DNA from: Hymenobacter cellulosivorans
GTDB taxonomy: Bacteria > Bacteroidota > Bacteroidia > Cytophagales > Hymenobacteraceae
Assembly (NCBI RefSeq): GCF_022919135.1
Contig: NZ_CP095049.1
Coordinates: 3,414,501 to 3,478,500, forward strand
DNA: 64,000 nt
Direction: 5' to 3'
This document shows positions 16,734-23,584 of the stretch, piece by piece. The translations under genes and the position numbers were made by a program. Positions within the stretch are counted from its first letter, which is position 1. Every line of letters starts with the position of its first letter. The notes below the pieces were generated by a model. It did not search any database and was not told the DNA's origin. It saw only the letters and a list, made by a program, of their open reading frames with translations.

Positions 16734-17315
16734 CTAACGGGGCTGTACGGTGTAGCTAGAGGTCGTAATCTTGTTGCTCTCGTGCAGGGCGCGGTCCATG
16801 ATGCTAACTTCGAAGCGAACTTCGTCGCCGGGGCGGAAGGGACTGCCTAAGGTTGTTACCACGTCCAGCGTAAGCGTACCTTTCAGGGGGCTAGGCTTGC
16901 CGCCTTCGACGTAGAGCTTTGGAAAGCGACTATTAAAACCCCCTTGCTCATTCAAGATAACTGGCGAGAACTCAGTCGCGGGGGGCCGCCGAACGTAGGG
17001 GGTAATGAAATAATTGTGCGTCGTGCGGTTATAGGTGCCGTCGGGGTTGGTGGGGTTATATGGCGCATTAATATCGCCTCCGGTTTCAGTAGAGAGGCCC
17101 AGGTCTCCGTCTCCGTCCGTGAAGTCAACCGTAACCTTGATGGTATCAGTCGGTATGAAGCCACCCCCGGGGCTGTAGCGCACTACCCGGAGTTCCTTGA
17201 AGTCGATGCGAGGCTCTATCGGGTAATCGGGTGCCTCCAAGCAAGATGTCAGTAGCCCGGCTGTAGCCACCAGCGCAGCGGCAGTACCGATTTTCAGAGT
17301 ACGAAACATGGTCAT
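16734..17315 (-). CDS. Bacteroidota lipoprotein with DGDGDLG motif
   Basis: A 193-residue predicted lipoprotein: signal MTMFRTLKIGTAAALVATAG followed by LLTSC. The mature part has a VTVDFTDGDGDLGLS stretch, a calcium-binding-like acidic loop that recurs in many uncharacterised Bacteroidota surface lipoproteins, and is otherwise predicted beta-rich. No enzyme motif is seen. A second possible start (ATG at 17309) would remove two residues without affecting the signal. It stands alone, converging on the E1 gene. Function unknown. Confidence 0.75.
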   Translation of the reverse strand: MTMFRTLKIGTAAALVATAGLLTSCLEAPDYPIEPRIDFKELRVVRYSPGGGFIPTDTIKVTVDFTDGDGDLGLSTETGGDINAPYNPTNPDGTYNRTTHNYFITPYVRRPPATEFSPVILNEQGGFNSRFPKLYVEGGKPSPLKGTLTLDVVTTLGSPFRPGDEVRFEVSIMDRALHESNKITTSSYTVQPR

Positions 17316-17430
17316 AGAAAGCAGCAGTAGAGGTAGAAAAACGGGGCCGCACCCAGAGGCGGAAGGTACAACTTCTCAACGAAGTGCCGCCGGGTTTGTT
17401 ATACTAATTCGCTAACCACGCCGCTGCCTA

Positions 17431-18438
17431 ATGAGTTTCCGCGACGAATTTCTCCGCACCCTTCCGGCCCTTACGCCTGCCACCTTCGAAGCGGCGGCGC
17501 TCCGCCTGTTTCGCCACCAGGCCCGGCATTGTCCGCCCTATCAGCAGTGGCTGCGGCTGCTGGGCTGCCAGGTAGAGCATATAGCACACCTGGAAGAAAT
17601 CCCTTTCCTGCCTATCGAGTTCTTCAAAACCCACGAGGTGCGCACCGAGCCCACGGAGTGGGAGCCGCAGGAAGTATTTCTGAGCAGTGGCACCACCCAG
17701 CAGCAGCGCAGCCGCCACCTCGTGCGCGACCCGCAGCTCTACCGCCAAAACGCGGCCCGTATCTTCGAGCAGGTATACGGCCGGCCGCTCACCCAGTGGA
17801 CCTTTCTGGCTCTTTTGCCGTCGTATCTGGATCAGGGCCAGTCGTCGTTGGTGGCTATGGTGGATTATTTCGCCACCGAGTCGGGCCAGGCGCAGCCTGC
17901 CTTCTTCCTGCACGACCATGCCGCGCTGCTGCAAGCCCTGGCCGAAGCCAAAAAAGACTCCACGCGCCGCGTTATGCTTATCGGCGTGTCGTATGCGCTG
18001 CTGGACTTAGTGGCCGAGTACGGGGCTGCGCCCGAGTTGCAAGGCCTCACCGTGCTCGAAACCGGCGGCATGAAGGGGCGGCGCCGCGAAATGATTCGGG
18101 AGGAACTGCACGCCGAGCTGCAGCAAGCCTTTGGGCCCGCCGGTATTCACTCCGAGTACGGCATGACCGAGCTACTATCTCAGGCCTATAGCCTGGGCGA
18201 CGGCCGTTTCCACTGCCCCGCGCCGCTACGCATCCTGCTGCGCGACCCAGCCGACCCATTCTCGGTATCTTCCACCCGGCCCGACGGCGCCATCAACGTC
18301 ATCGACCTGGCCAATATCGACTCCTGCGCCTTTATCGAAACCAAGGACCTGGCCCGCCAGTACCCGGATGGTTCGTTTGAAGTGCTGGGCCGCATGGATA
18401 ACTCCGATGTGCGCGGCTGCAATCAAATGGCCGGGTAG
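17431..18438 (+). CDS. LuxE-like acyl-protein synthetase / adenylate-forming enzyme
   Basis: A 335-residue protein of the LuxE/PaaK superfamily. FLSSGTTQQQRSRHLV at about residue 86-100 is the P-loop-like adenylate-forming motif (SSGTT), and GGMKGRRREMIREEL, HSEYGMTELLSQAY and ETKDLARQYPDGSFEVLGRMDNSDVRGCN are typical of LuxE-like acyl-protein synthetases, ending with the DxRGCN segment. The reaction would be ATP-dependent activation of a fatty acid or other acid and transfer to a Cys or thiol carrier. There is no luxC reductase or lux locus nearby, so the acyl donor and acceptor are unknown. It stands alone and is followed by a dispersed repeat and a terminator. Confidence 0.8.
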   Translation: MSFRDEFLRTLPALTPATFEAAALRLFRHQARHCPPYQQWLRLLGCQVEHIAHLEEIPFLPIEFFKTHEVRTEPTEWEPQEVFLSSGTTQQQRSRHLVRDPQLYRQNAARIFEQVYGRPLTQWTFLALLPSYLDQGQSSLVAMVDYFATESGQAQPAFFLHDHAALLQALAEAKKDSTRRVMLIGVSYALLDLVAEYGAAPELQGLTVLETGGMKGRRREMIREELHAELQQAFGPAGIHSEYGMTELLSQAYSLGDGRFHCPAPLRILLRDPADPFSVSSTRPDGAINVIDLANIDSCAFIETKDLARQYPDGSFEVLGRMDNSDVRGCNQMAG

Positions 18439-18446
18439 AATTTTTT

Positions 18447-18500
18447 GTCTGTCATCCTGAGCGCAACGAAGCGGAGCGACGGAGCTTCCTCTCTCAAGCG
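18447..18500. repeat. Dispersed palindromic intergenic repeat
   Basis: Contains GTCATCCTGAGCGCAACGAAG and a GGAGCTTCCTCTC end, the type of short dispersed repeat found in many Bacteroidota intergenic spaces. Related sequences in this window are at about 26605-26740, 27661-27757 and 44612-44765, and a remnant sits at 3-17. Confidence 0.65.
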
Positions 18501-18519
18501 ACCGGCCTTAATAAATATG

Positions 18520-18556
18520 AAAAGCCCTTTCTCGTTGCTACGGGAAAGGGCTTTTT
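18520..18556. terminator. Bidirectional terminator
   Basis: AAAAGCCCTTTC pairs with GGAAAGGGCTTTTT around a ~10-nt loop. It lies between the convergent LuxE-like and response-regulator genes and can serve both. Confidence 0.8.
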
Positions 18557-18628
18557 AAAGTAAAGGCCGTGTGTCGCTAACAGCAGACGGAATGCTTTGG
18601 CCTTCAGCCTTGCAAGGACATGGAGCTT

Positions 18629-19786
18629 TTACTTCCCGGCAAAAGCCTTGGCGTCGGCTTCGGTGATAGTGTCGTCGCTCATGATGATGAGGCGCTCGAC
18701 CACGTTGCGCAATTCGCGGATGTTGCCGCGCCAGTCGAGGCCTTTGAGGTACTCCAGGGCTTTGGGGTCGATGTTCTTGGGCTTGTCGCCGTAGTCGCGG
18801 GCAATATCCTGCAGGAAGCGCTGCACCAGGTCGCCGATGTCGTCGCGGCGGTCGTTCAGGGCCGGCACTTTGATTAGGATAACCGAGAGACGGTGGTAAA
18901 GGTCCTCGCGGAAGTTGCGGTCGGCAATCTCCTGCTGCAAGTCCTTGTTGGTGGCCGCAATGACGCGCACGTTCACCGAAATTTCCTTTTCGCCGCCCAC
19001 GCGGGTAATCTTGTTTTCCTGCAGGGCGCGCAGCACCTTGGCCTGGGCCGAGAGGCTCATGTCGCCGATTTCATCCAGGAAAAGAGTGCCGCCGTCGGCC
19101 TGCTCAAACTTGCCGATGCGCTGCTTCACCGCCGACGTGAACGAGCCTTTCTCGTGGCCAAACAGCTCGGATTCAATCAGCTCCGAAGGGATGGCGGCGC
19201 AGTTGACCTCAATCATGGGGCCGCCGGCACGGTTGCTGAGCTCGTGCAGCTGGCGGGCCACCATTTCCTTGCCCGCCCCGTTGGGCCCCGTGATGAGCAC
19301 GCGGGCGTCGGTGGGGGCTACTTTGGCAATCTGCTTGCGCACGGCTTCGAGCTCGGGCGAGGAGCCTATCATCTCGGAGCTCTTGGCAATCTTTTTCTTG
19401 AGCGTTTTGGTTTCGGTGACGAGCTTGGTGCGGTCCAGGGCGTTGCGCACCGTTACGAGCAGGCGGTTCAGGTCTGGCGGCTTCTGGATGAAGTCGAACG
19501 CGCCTTTTTTGGTGGCATCCACGGCCGTGTCGATGTTGCCGTGGGCCGACACCATGATAAAGGCCGCGTCAGGGGAGGCAATCTGGGCCCGCTCCAGCAC
19601 CTCGATGCCGTCCATCTTGGGCATTTTGATGTCGCAGAGCACCACGTCGTACTTGTTCTTGATGAGCATGTCGAGGCCGGTCGGGCCGTCCTCGGCCTGG
19701 TCGACGGTGTAGCTCTCGTACTCCAGAATCTCTTTCAGAGTGTTCCGGATGGCCTTTTCGTCGTCAATTATCAGGATTCTGGGCAT
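18629..19786 (-). CDS. NtrC-type sigma-54 response regulator lacking a DNA-binding domain
   Basis: A 385-residue protein. A receiver domain occupies residues 1-120 (ILIIDDEKAIR, phosphoacceptor Asp in VVLCDIKMPKMDG, Lys in FIQKPPD). An AAA+ sigma-54-activation domain follows, with Walker A GPNGAGKE, the GAFTGA loop present as GSFTSA, Walker B GGTLFLDEIGDM, and the RVIAATNKDL and FREDLYHRL sensor motifs. The protein ends soon after ELRNVVERLIIMSDD, so no Fis-type helix-turn-helix is present. It may act without binding DNA specifically, or bind through a partner. The ATG at 19786 is the natural start of the receiver domain. No histidine kinase gene is adjacent. Confidence 0.88.
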   Translation of the reverse strand: MPRILIIDDEKAIRNTLKEILEYESYTVDQAEDGPTGLDMLIKNKYDVVLCDIKMPKMDGIEVLERAQIASPDAAFIMVSAHGNIDTAVDATKKGAFDFIQKPPDLNRLLVTVRNALDRTKLVTETKTLKKKIAKSSEMIGSSPELEAVRKQIAKVAPTDARVLITGPNGAGKEMVARQLHELSNRAGGPMIEVNCAAIPSELIESELFGHEKGSFTSAVKQRIGKFEQADGGTLFLDEIGDMSLSAQAKVLRALQENKITRVGGEKEISVNVRVIAATNKDLQQEIADRNFREDLYHRLSVILIKVPALNDRRDDIGDLVQRFLQDIARDYGDKPKNIDPKALEYLKGLDWRGNIRELRNVVERLIIMSDDTITEADAKAFAGK

Positions 19787-20112
19787 GGGGTTGGAAGAGG
19801 AGTAGGGGAGCGAATGTAACGAAAAGAGTGAGCCGCGCAGTGTAGCCAGGCACGAAAAACCGGAGTTGGCGCGGTACGGCCGGATGGGCAAAGGCAAATT
19901 GGCGGCTCTCCCACGGGCTGCTCATTGCTTCTCAGAGCAAAAACAATCGTCGGAGAGCCGGTCTTGTCCCTCCCGGCTTCGAAACATCAGTTTGCATGCC
20001 GGGAGAGACAAAATGGAGAAAGAAACAATCGTTGGCGAACAGGGTCAACATGGTACCGGCTCTGCAACAATTATTTTTGCCTTGGTACTACTGTTACGGG
20101 CCGAGTGAGACT
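19787..20112. other. Intergenic region between the response regulator and rnpB terminator
   Basis: Short open frames cross this stretch, but none has coding character, conserved motif or good ribosome-binding context. About 19950-20015 contains a loose inverted repeat (GAGAGCCGGTCTTGTCCCTC and CCGGGAGAGACAAAATGG). The promoter of the response-regulator gene should lie in the first ~100 bp. I see no gene. Confidence 0.5.
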
Positions 20113-20155
20113 ACGCAAAACGGCCGCCGCACTCGGGGAGTTGCGGCGGCCGTCT
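20113..20155 (-). terminator. Terminator of rnpB
   Basis: GGCCGCCGCA pairs with TGCGGCGGCC, and on the minus strand the stem is followed by TTTTGC. It lies just 3' of the RNase P RNA end. Confidence 0.75.
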
Positions 20156-20162
20156 GTAGAGC

Positions 20163-20643
20163 TGGTGATGAGTCTGTAAGCCGGGTTTTGTCCGTGTTGC
20201 CACGGCCCCACCATTTATCTAGGCCAGTCCTCGCGGAAAGGCTCCATCAACCTACCCGCTGGCGCCGGACGAGCCGCCCGGTGCACTTCCCGAAGGACGT
20301 GCGTGCCAGCTTATTTGGTCTTTCAACCCCTGAGGTTTACCCAGCCGGCCTGGTCACCCAGCCGCTGGTGCGCTCTTACCGCACCTTTTCACCCTTACCA
20401 AAAGGTGAGATGGTGAATTAGTGAAATGGTGAGTTTTTCGTTCTGCTTGCGCAGATTGAACAGCAACTCACTAGTTCACCATCTCACCACTCACCGCCTG
20501 GCGGTACTTTTCTGTGGCACTGGCTGTCCTGGTTTGCTTTACGCGTGCCAGTCCTTCCCGTTAGGAAGCAGGGTGCTCTGCGTTGCCCGGACTTTCCTCG
20601 TCGCCGGAGTTGCCTCCCTTGCCGCGGTGGGGCGACCCATCAC
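20163..20643 (-). ncRNA. rnpB: RNase P RNA (type A) with an enlarged P9-region helix
   Basis: Minus-strand RNA containing the conserved P4-side sequence GAGGAAAGTCCGGGC (20599-20585), the core GGTAAGGGTGAAAAGGTGCG and GGTAAGAGCGCACC, and the 3' P4 partner with AACCCGGCTTACAGACTCAT. Helix P1 is exact: GTGATGGGTC (20643-20634) pairs with GACTCATCAC (20174-20165), with a few G-U pairs, which fixes both ends. It is the RNA subunit of RNase P, maturing tRNA 5' ends. A long simple-sequence hairpin (20404-20495) replaces the short helix usually found just before GGTAAGGGTG. Transcription probably starts at 20643 from the TACCTTTG box at 20657-20650. Confidence 0.95.
20404..20495. repeat. Simple-sequence inverted repeat inside rnpB
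   Basis: Arms 20404-20433 and 20467-20495 share the core GGTGAGATGGTGAAYTAGTGA as inverted copies, separated by a 33-nt spacer. The element lies between the conserved CAGAAAAGTACCGCC and GGTAAGGGTG segments of RNase P RNA, where type A RNAs normally have the short P9 helix. It resembles the element next to amn (7821-7914). Confidence 0.85.
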
Positions 20644-20649
20644 TGCGGG

Positions 20650-20657
20650 CAAAGGTA
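20650..20657 (-). promoter_or_regulatory. -7 promoter box TACCTTTG of rnpB
   Basis: On the minus strand TACCTTTG ends 6 bases before the first base of the P1 helix (20643), which is the spacing expected for the Bacteroidota -7 box TAnnTTTG. It sits just after the stop codon of the upstream NTR-like gene. Confidence 0.7.
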
Positions 20658-20663
20658 CTAGTT

Positions 20664-21092
20664 TCACGTTTGTAATTGCTGAAAACGCCGGCGGCGGAAA
20701 AGTTTGTCCAGCTTTTGCGTCTTAGTCGGCAGGTTGGTGCTGCTCATTCGATGGCAGGAGGAAAGACCCTGCTTGGGGTCGGTGAAGAGCAGGTAGCTTT
20801 TACCAGGCTCCAGGCCAACACTCATGCCTAAGCCGCAGTTGCCGGGGTCGGTGAGCAGGGTAATGGTATCGGGCCGGGCCCCGCGCCAGGTGCGGGTAAC
20901 CACAAACTGATATACAGTCGTTGCTGGCTGGTCGGCGGGATGAATTACCCGAACCAGACGGCCGGCAAAAATCAACGGGTAATGAGCCGCGGCCTGCCTA
21001 AAGGATAGTCGTGCACACTTGCAGCTAACCCCGGCTCTGGGCAGCAGTATGACCATTAATAGTAGGAGGGCTGCTCTAGGTACCGTCTTCAT
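20664..21092 (-). CDS. NTR/TIMP-like secreted protein
   Basis: A 142-residue protein with a signal peptide ending near GVSCKC. The mature N-terminus begins with Cys-Lys-Cys, like the CxC start of netrin-module (NTR) and TIMP domains. It continues FAGRLVRV, YQFVVTRTWRG, TITLLTDPGNCGLG, EPGKSYLLFTD and SSCHRMSST, the strand order and cysteines expected for the OB-like NTR barrel. Such bacterial proteins are described as TIMP-like or netrin-like of unknown function; inhibition of a metalloprotease is only a possibility. The rnpB promoter begins just beyond its stop. Confidence 0.68.
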   Translation of the reverse strand: MKTVPRAALLLLMVILLPRAGVSCKCARLSFRQAAAHYPLIFAGRLVRVIHPADQPATTVYQFVVTRTWRGARPDTITLLTDPGNCGLGMSVGLEPGKSYLLFTDPKQGLSSCHRMSSTNLPTKTQKLDKLFRRRRFQQLQT

Positions 21093-21520
21093 TATAGCAG
21101 GGGTGGGTGAGGCAATCGGCTGGGTTATAAAAAGTTGAAGGCCTGCCTGTATAAGAGTTTAAAGGAACATATTAAAATATGAATAAAACATTTAGTGCGT
21201 ATGCTGGGTGCTGCTGAGCTATACCATTCTATTATATAATTACTCCTATTATCAAAATTATATTCAAGGCTGTTTAACGCTGCGTTTATAGCGGATAATT
21301 AGCTGTTTAGTTGATATATGTATGCACTTATGTGGTAAAAATTGAAATAATATCAATGAACGGTGGAATTCTTTGTGACAAAAGCTAGTTAGGTCCGTAC
21401 AATGCTTCAGCAGCCAGGGCGGGTGTGAAATATAACTTACCCGAGGTTCGGCTCACCGTGAGTCGGAGTTTATCGCAACTGCTTAGCCTTCTTTCTTTTC
21501 CACCCTTTACCCCCAGTAGA
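21093..21520. other. AT-rich intergenic region upstream of the subtilisin-like protease
   Basis: No gene is supported. The stretch 21150-21370 is strikingly AT-rich compared with the rest of the window and lies between divergent genes, so it should hold promoters for both the NTR-like gene (minus) and the protease (plus). No clear TAnnTTTG with a -33 partner was found; TTCTTTG near 21370 is the nearest candidate. Confidence 0.5.
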
Positions 21521-22762
21521 ATGCAGAAGAAACAACACAATGCTCGGTTTGCTTGGTTAGTGAGTGCTTCGGCCATTGCGGCCAGCACGATGTTCAGTGC
21601 CTGTTCGAAAGAGGAAGCCCAACCCGCCGACGCAGGCGTGGCCCAGAGCAGCAGCAGCGAAGCCAAATCGGAAGAAGGGGGTATTCCGGGTCAGTACATC
21701 GTGGTGCTCAAGGATGACGCGGTGGCCACTAGCGCCAGTGAGTCCTACTCGGAGAAAGTAAAGAAGGTAAAGGAAGTAGGACAGGGTATTCTTAAGTCGC
21801 GGGGAGCCCGCGCCGAGGCCCTGGGCTATGCCTACGGCCACGCCCTGAAAGGCTTCTCGGCCACGCTGTCGGCAGCTGAAGCCAACGAGCTGCGGGCCGA
21901 TGCGCGGGTAGCCTACGTGGAGCAGGACCAGATTATTTCCCTGGGTAAGCCCGGCGCCACGGCTGGCGGGGGCGGCACCGCTGCCCAGCCCGCCCAGGTA
22001 ACGCCCTACGGCATCAACCGCGTGGGAACGGCCGATGGCACCGGCCGCACCGCCTGGATTATCGACAGCGGCATCGACCTGACGCACCCCGACCTGAACG
22101 TAGACGTGGCCCGCAGCAAGTCGTTCTTGACCAGCGGCGCCGATTATACCAACCCCAACGACGGTAACGGGCACGGCACGCACGTAGCCGGTACCATTGC
22201 GGCCAAGAACAACACGATTGGTGTGGTAGGCGTGGCTGCCAATGCAACGGTAGTAGCCGTGCGGGTGCTCAACTCCCGTGGCAGCGGCTCCAACTCCGGG
22301 GTTATTGCCGGTGTGGATTACGTAGGTGCCAATGGCAAGGCCGGCGACGTGGCCAATATGAGCCTGGGCGGGGGCGTGTCGCAGGCTTTGGATGATGCCG
22401 TGCTGCGGGCTTCGGCCGGGGGCGTGCTTTTCGCCCTGGCCGCCGGCAACGAAACCGACAACGCCAACAACCACTCCCCAGCCCGGGTGAATGGAGCCAA
22501 CATCTACACCATCTCGGCCATGAACAGCACCGACAGCTGGGCTTCGTTCTCCAACTTCGGCAACCCGCCCGTGGACTACTGCATGCCCGGCGTCAGCATC
22601 CAGTCGACCTGGCTGAGCGGGGGCTACAACACCATTAGCGGCACTTCCATGGCCGCGCCCCACATGGCCGGCGTGTTATTGCTGAAGGGCAAAGCCTTCA
22701 CGACCAGCGGCAACGTGAAAAATGACCCCGACGGCTCAGCCGACCCCATTGCCCACCTGTAA
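21521..22762 (+). CDS. Subtilisin-like S8 serine protease, predicted lipoprotein
   Basis: A 413-residue protease. The signal ends at TMFSACSKE, a lipobox-like site. An inhibitor-I9-type propeptide occupies about 50-140 (GQYIVVLKDDAVA ... ARVAYVEQDQIIS). The catalytic domain carries Asp182 in AWIIDSGIDLTHPD, His218 in DGNGHGTHVAGTIAA and Ser376 in SGTSMAAPHMAGVLLL. There is no T9SS tail; the protein stops about 37 residues after the Ser. The ATG at 21521 is chosen for its signal peptide; the frame is open 96 bases further upstream without coding character. A secreted or surface-anchored endoprotease with broad specificity is likely. Confidence 0.9.
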   Translation: MQKKQHNARFAWLVSASAIAASTMFSACSKEEAQPADAGVAQSSSSEAKSEEGGIPGQYIVVLKDDAVATSASESYSEKVKKVKEVGQGILKSRGARAEALGYAYGHALKGFSATLSAAEANELRADARVAYVEQDQIISLGKPGATAGGGGTAAQPAQVTPYGINRVGTADGTGRTAWIIDSGIDLTHPDLNVDVARSKSFLTSGADYTNPNDGNGHGTHVAGTIAAKNNTIGVVGVAANATVVAVRVLNSRGSGSNSGVIAGVDYVGANGKAGDVANMSLGGGVSQALDDAVLRASAGGVLFALAAGNETDNANNHSPARVNGANIYTISAMNSTDSWASFSNFGNPPVDYCMPGVSIQSTWLSGGYNTISGTSMAAPHMAGVLLLKGKAFTTSGNVKNDPDGSADPIAHL

Positions 22763-22772
22763 GAGACAAAGT

Positions 22773-22834
22773 AGCTTCCTTCCATAGAAAAGGCCCGCTG
22801 GATATCCGGCGGGCCTTTTCTATGGAAGGAAGCT
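22773..22834 (+). terminator. Long hairpin terminator after the S8 protease
   Basis: Arms of 26 bp (22773-22798 and 22809-22834) pair perfectly. The inner AAAAGGCCCGC / GCGGGCCTTTT is the terminator core. The 3' arm runs into GCTCTGCGTTGCCCG at 22832-22846, which resembles the 5' part of rnpB. Confidence 0.8.
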
Positions 22835-22921
22835 CTGCGTTGCCCGAGCTTTCCTCATTTCCAAACTAGCCCTACTCGCCGCCGTAGGCTTACTCATCAT
22901 CATGATAATGGAATAAAGGCA

Positions 22922-23575
22922 CTAAGCTGATTTCTCGAATTCTGCCAGCAGCGTCTCATTGAGAGGCAGGATAAGCCGGGCCAACTCATGGACCGGAGCA
23001 AACGCCCTGACGGCGCCGATAGTAGTTTGGCGCAGCGCCGCAAAATCAATGGGGATGGGCAGGCGGTAGGTGCTTACGCCCCGTGGGTCACCGGTTACAT
23101 GCTCTTTGAATACCGCTTGAGCTTCCTTCAGCTGCTGGTGGTACAGGGCAACGTTTTCAGTTGCCAGCAGCTGGGTACACAGCGCCACCATCCGTGGATA
23201 ATCGGGGGTGGCGGCATACACGTCCAGTCGGTCCTCGTCCTGTATCTGCATTATTCTGGAAATGATACGGCGATACACGGAGCCCTTCATGGTGAAGCCG
23301 CCATCTAAATTTCCCACCGCCGCCTGCGTTTCTGCCCAATTTTTATTGGGTTTATGGTACCGGGCAAAGCTGCTGAAGTCATGAGCAATAATGCCTGACT
23401 CCACTCCAAGCAGGTGGATCAGCGTCCCGGTTATGCGGAAAAGGATAGTGAATACCGGCTGCGGATCTACGGCCAGCAGTGCCTCCAGCCGGTCTTGCTG
23501 CGAGTAGAACTGCCTTCTCAGCTCGTCTGCCTCAACCCGGGTAGCTTCCAGGCTGCTGTTCTCTTCGGGCGCCAT
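22922..23575 (-). CDS. Hypothetical soluble protein
   Basis: A 217-residue protein without signal peptide or membrane segment. I do not recognise it. It is predicted mostly alpha-helical (residues 1-60 rich in charged helices, FTILFRITGTLIHLLG, RRIISRIMQIQDED, PVHELARLILPLNETLLAEF). The gene starts 9 bases after the stop of the M1 peptidase gene and is likely to be in the same transcript. No catalytic motif was seen. Confidence 0.65.
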   Translation of the reverse strand: MAPEENSSLEATRVEADELRRQFYSQQDRLEALLAVDPQPVFTILFRITGTLIHLLGVESGIIAHDFSSFARYHKPNKNWAETQAAVGNLDGGFTMKGSVYRRIISRIMQIQDEDRLDVYAATPDYPRMVALCTQLLATENVALYHQQLKEAQAVFKEHVTGDPRGVSTYRLPIPIDFAALRQTTIGAVRAFAPVHELARLILPLNETLLAEFEKSA

Positions 23576-23584
23576 ACGCTTGTT

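Noticed and set aside
19866..20421. Overlapping short frames between the response regulator and rnpB
   Set aside because: They run into the RNase P RNA gene and its terminator and lack coding signals.
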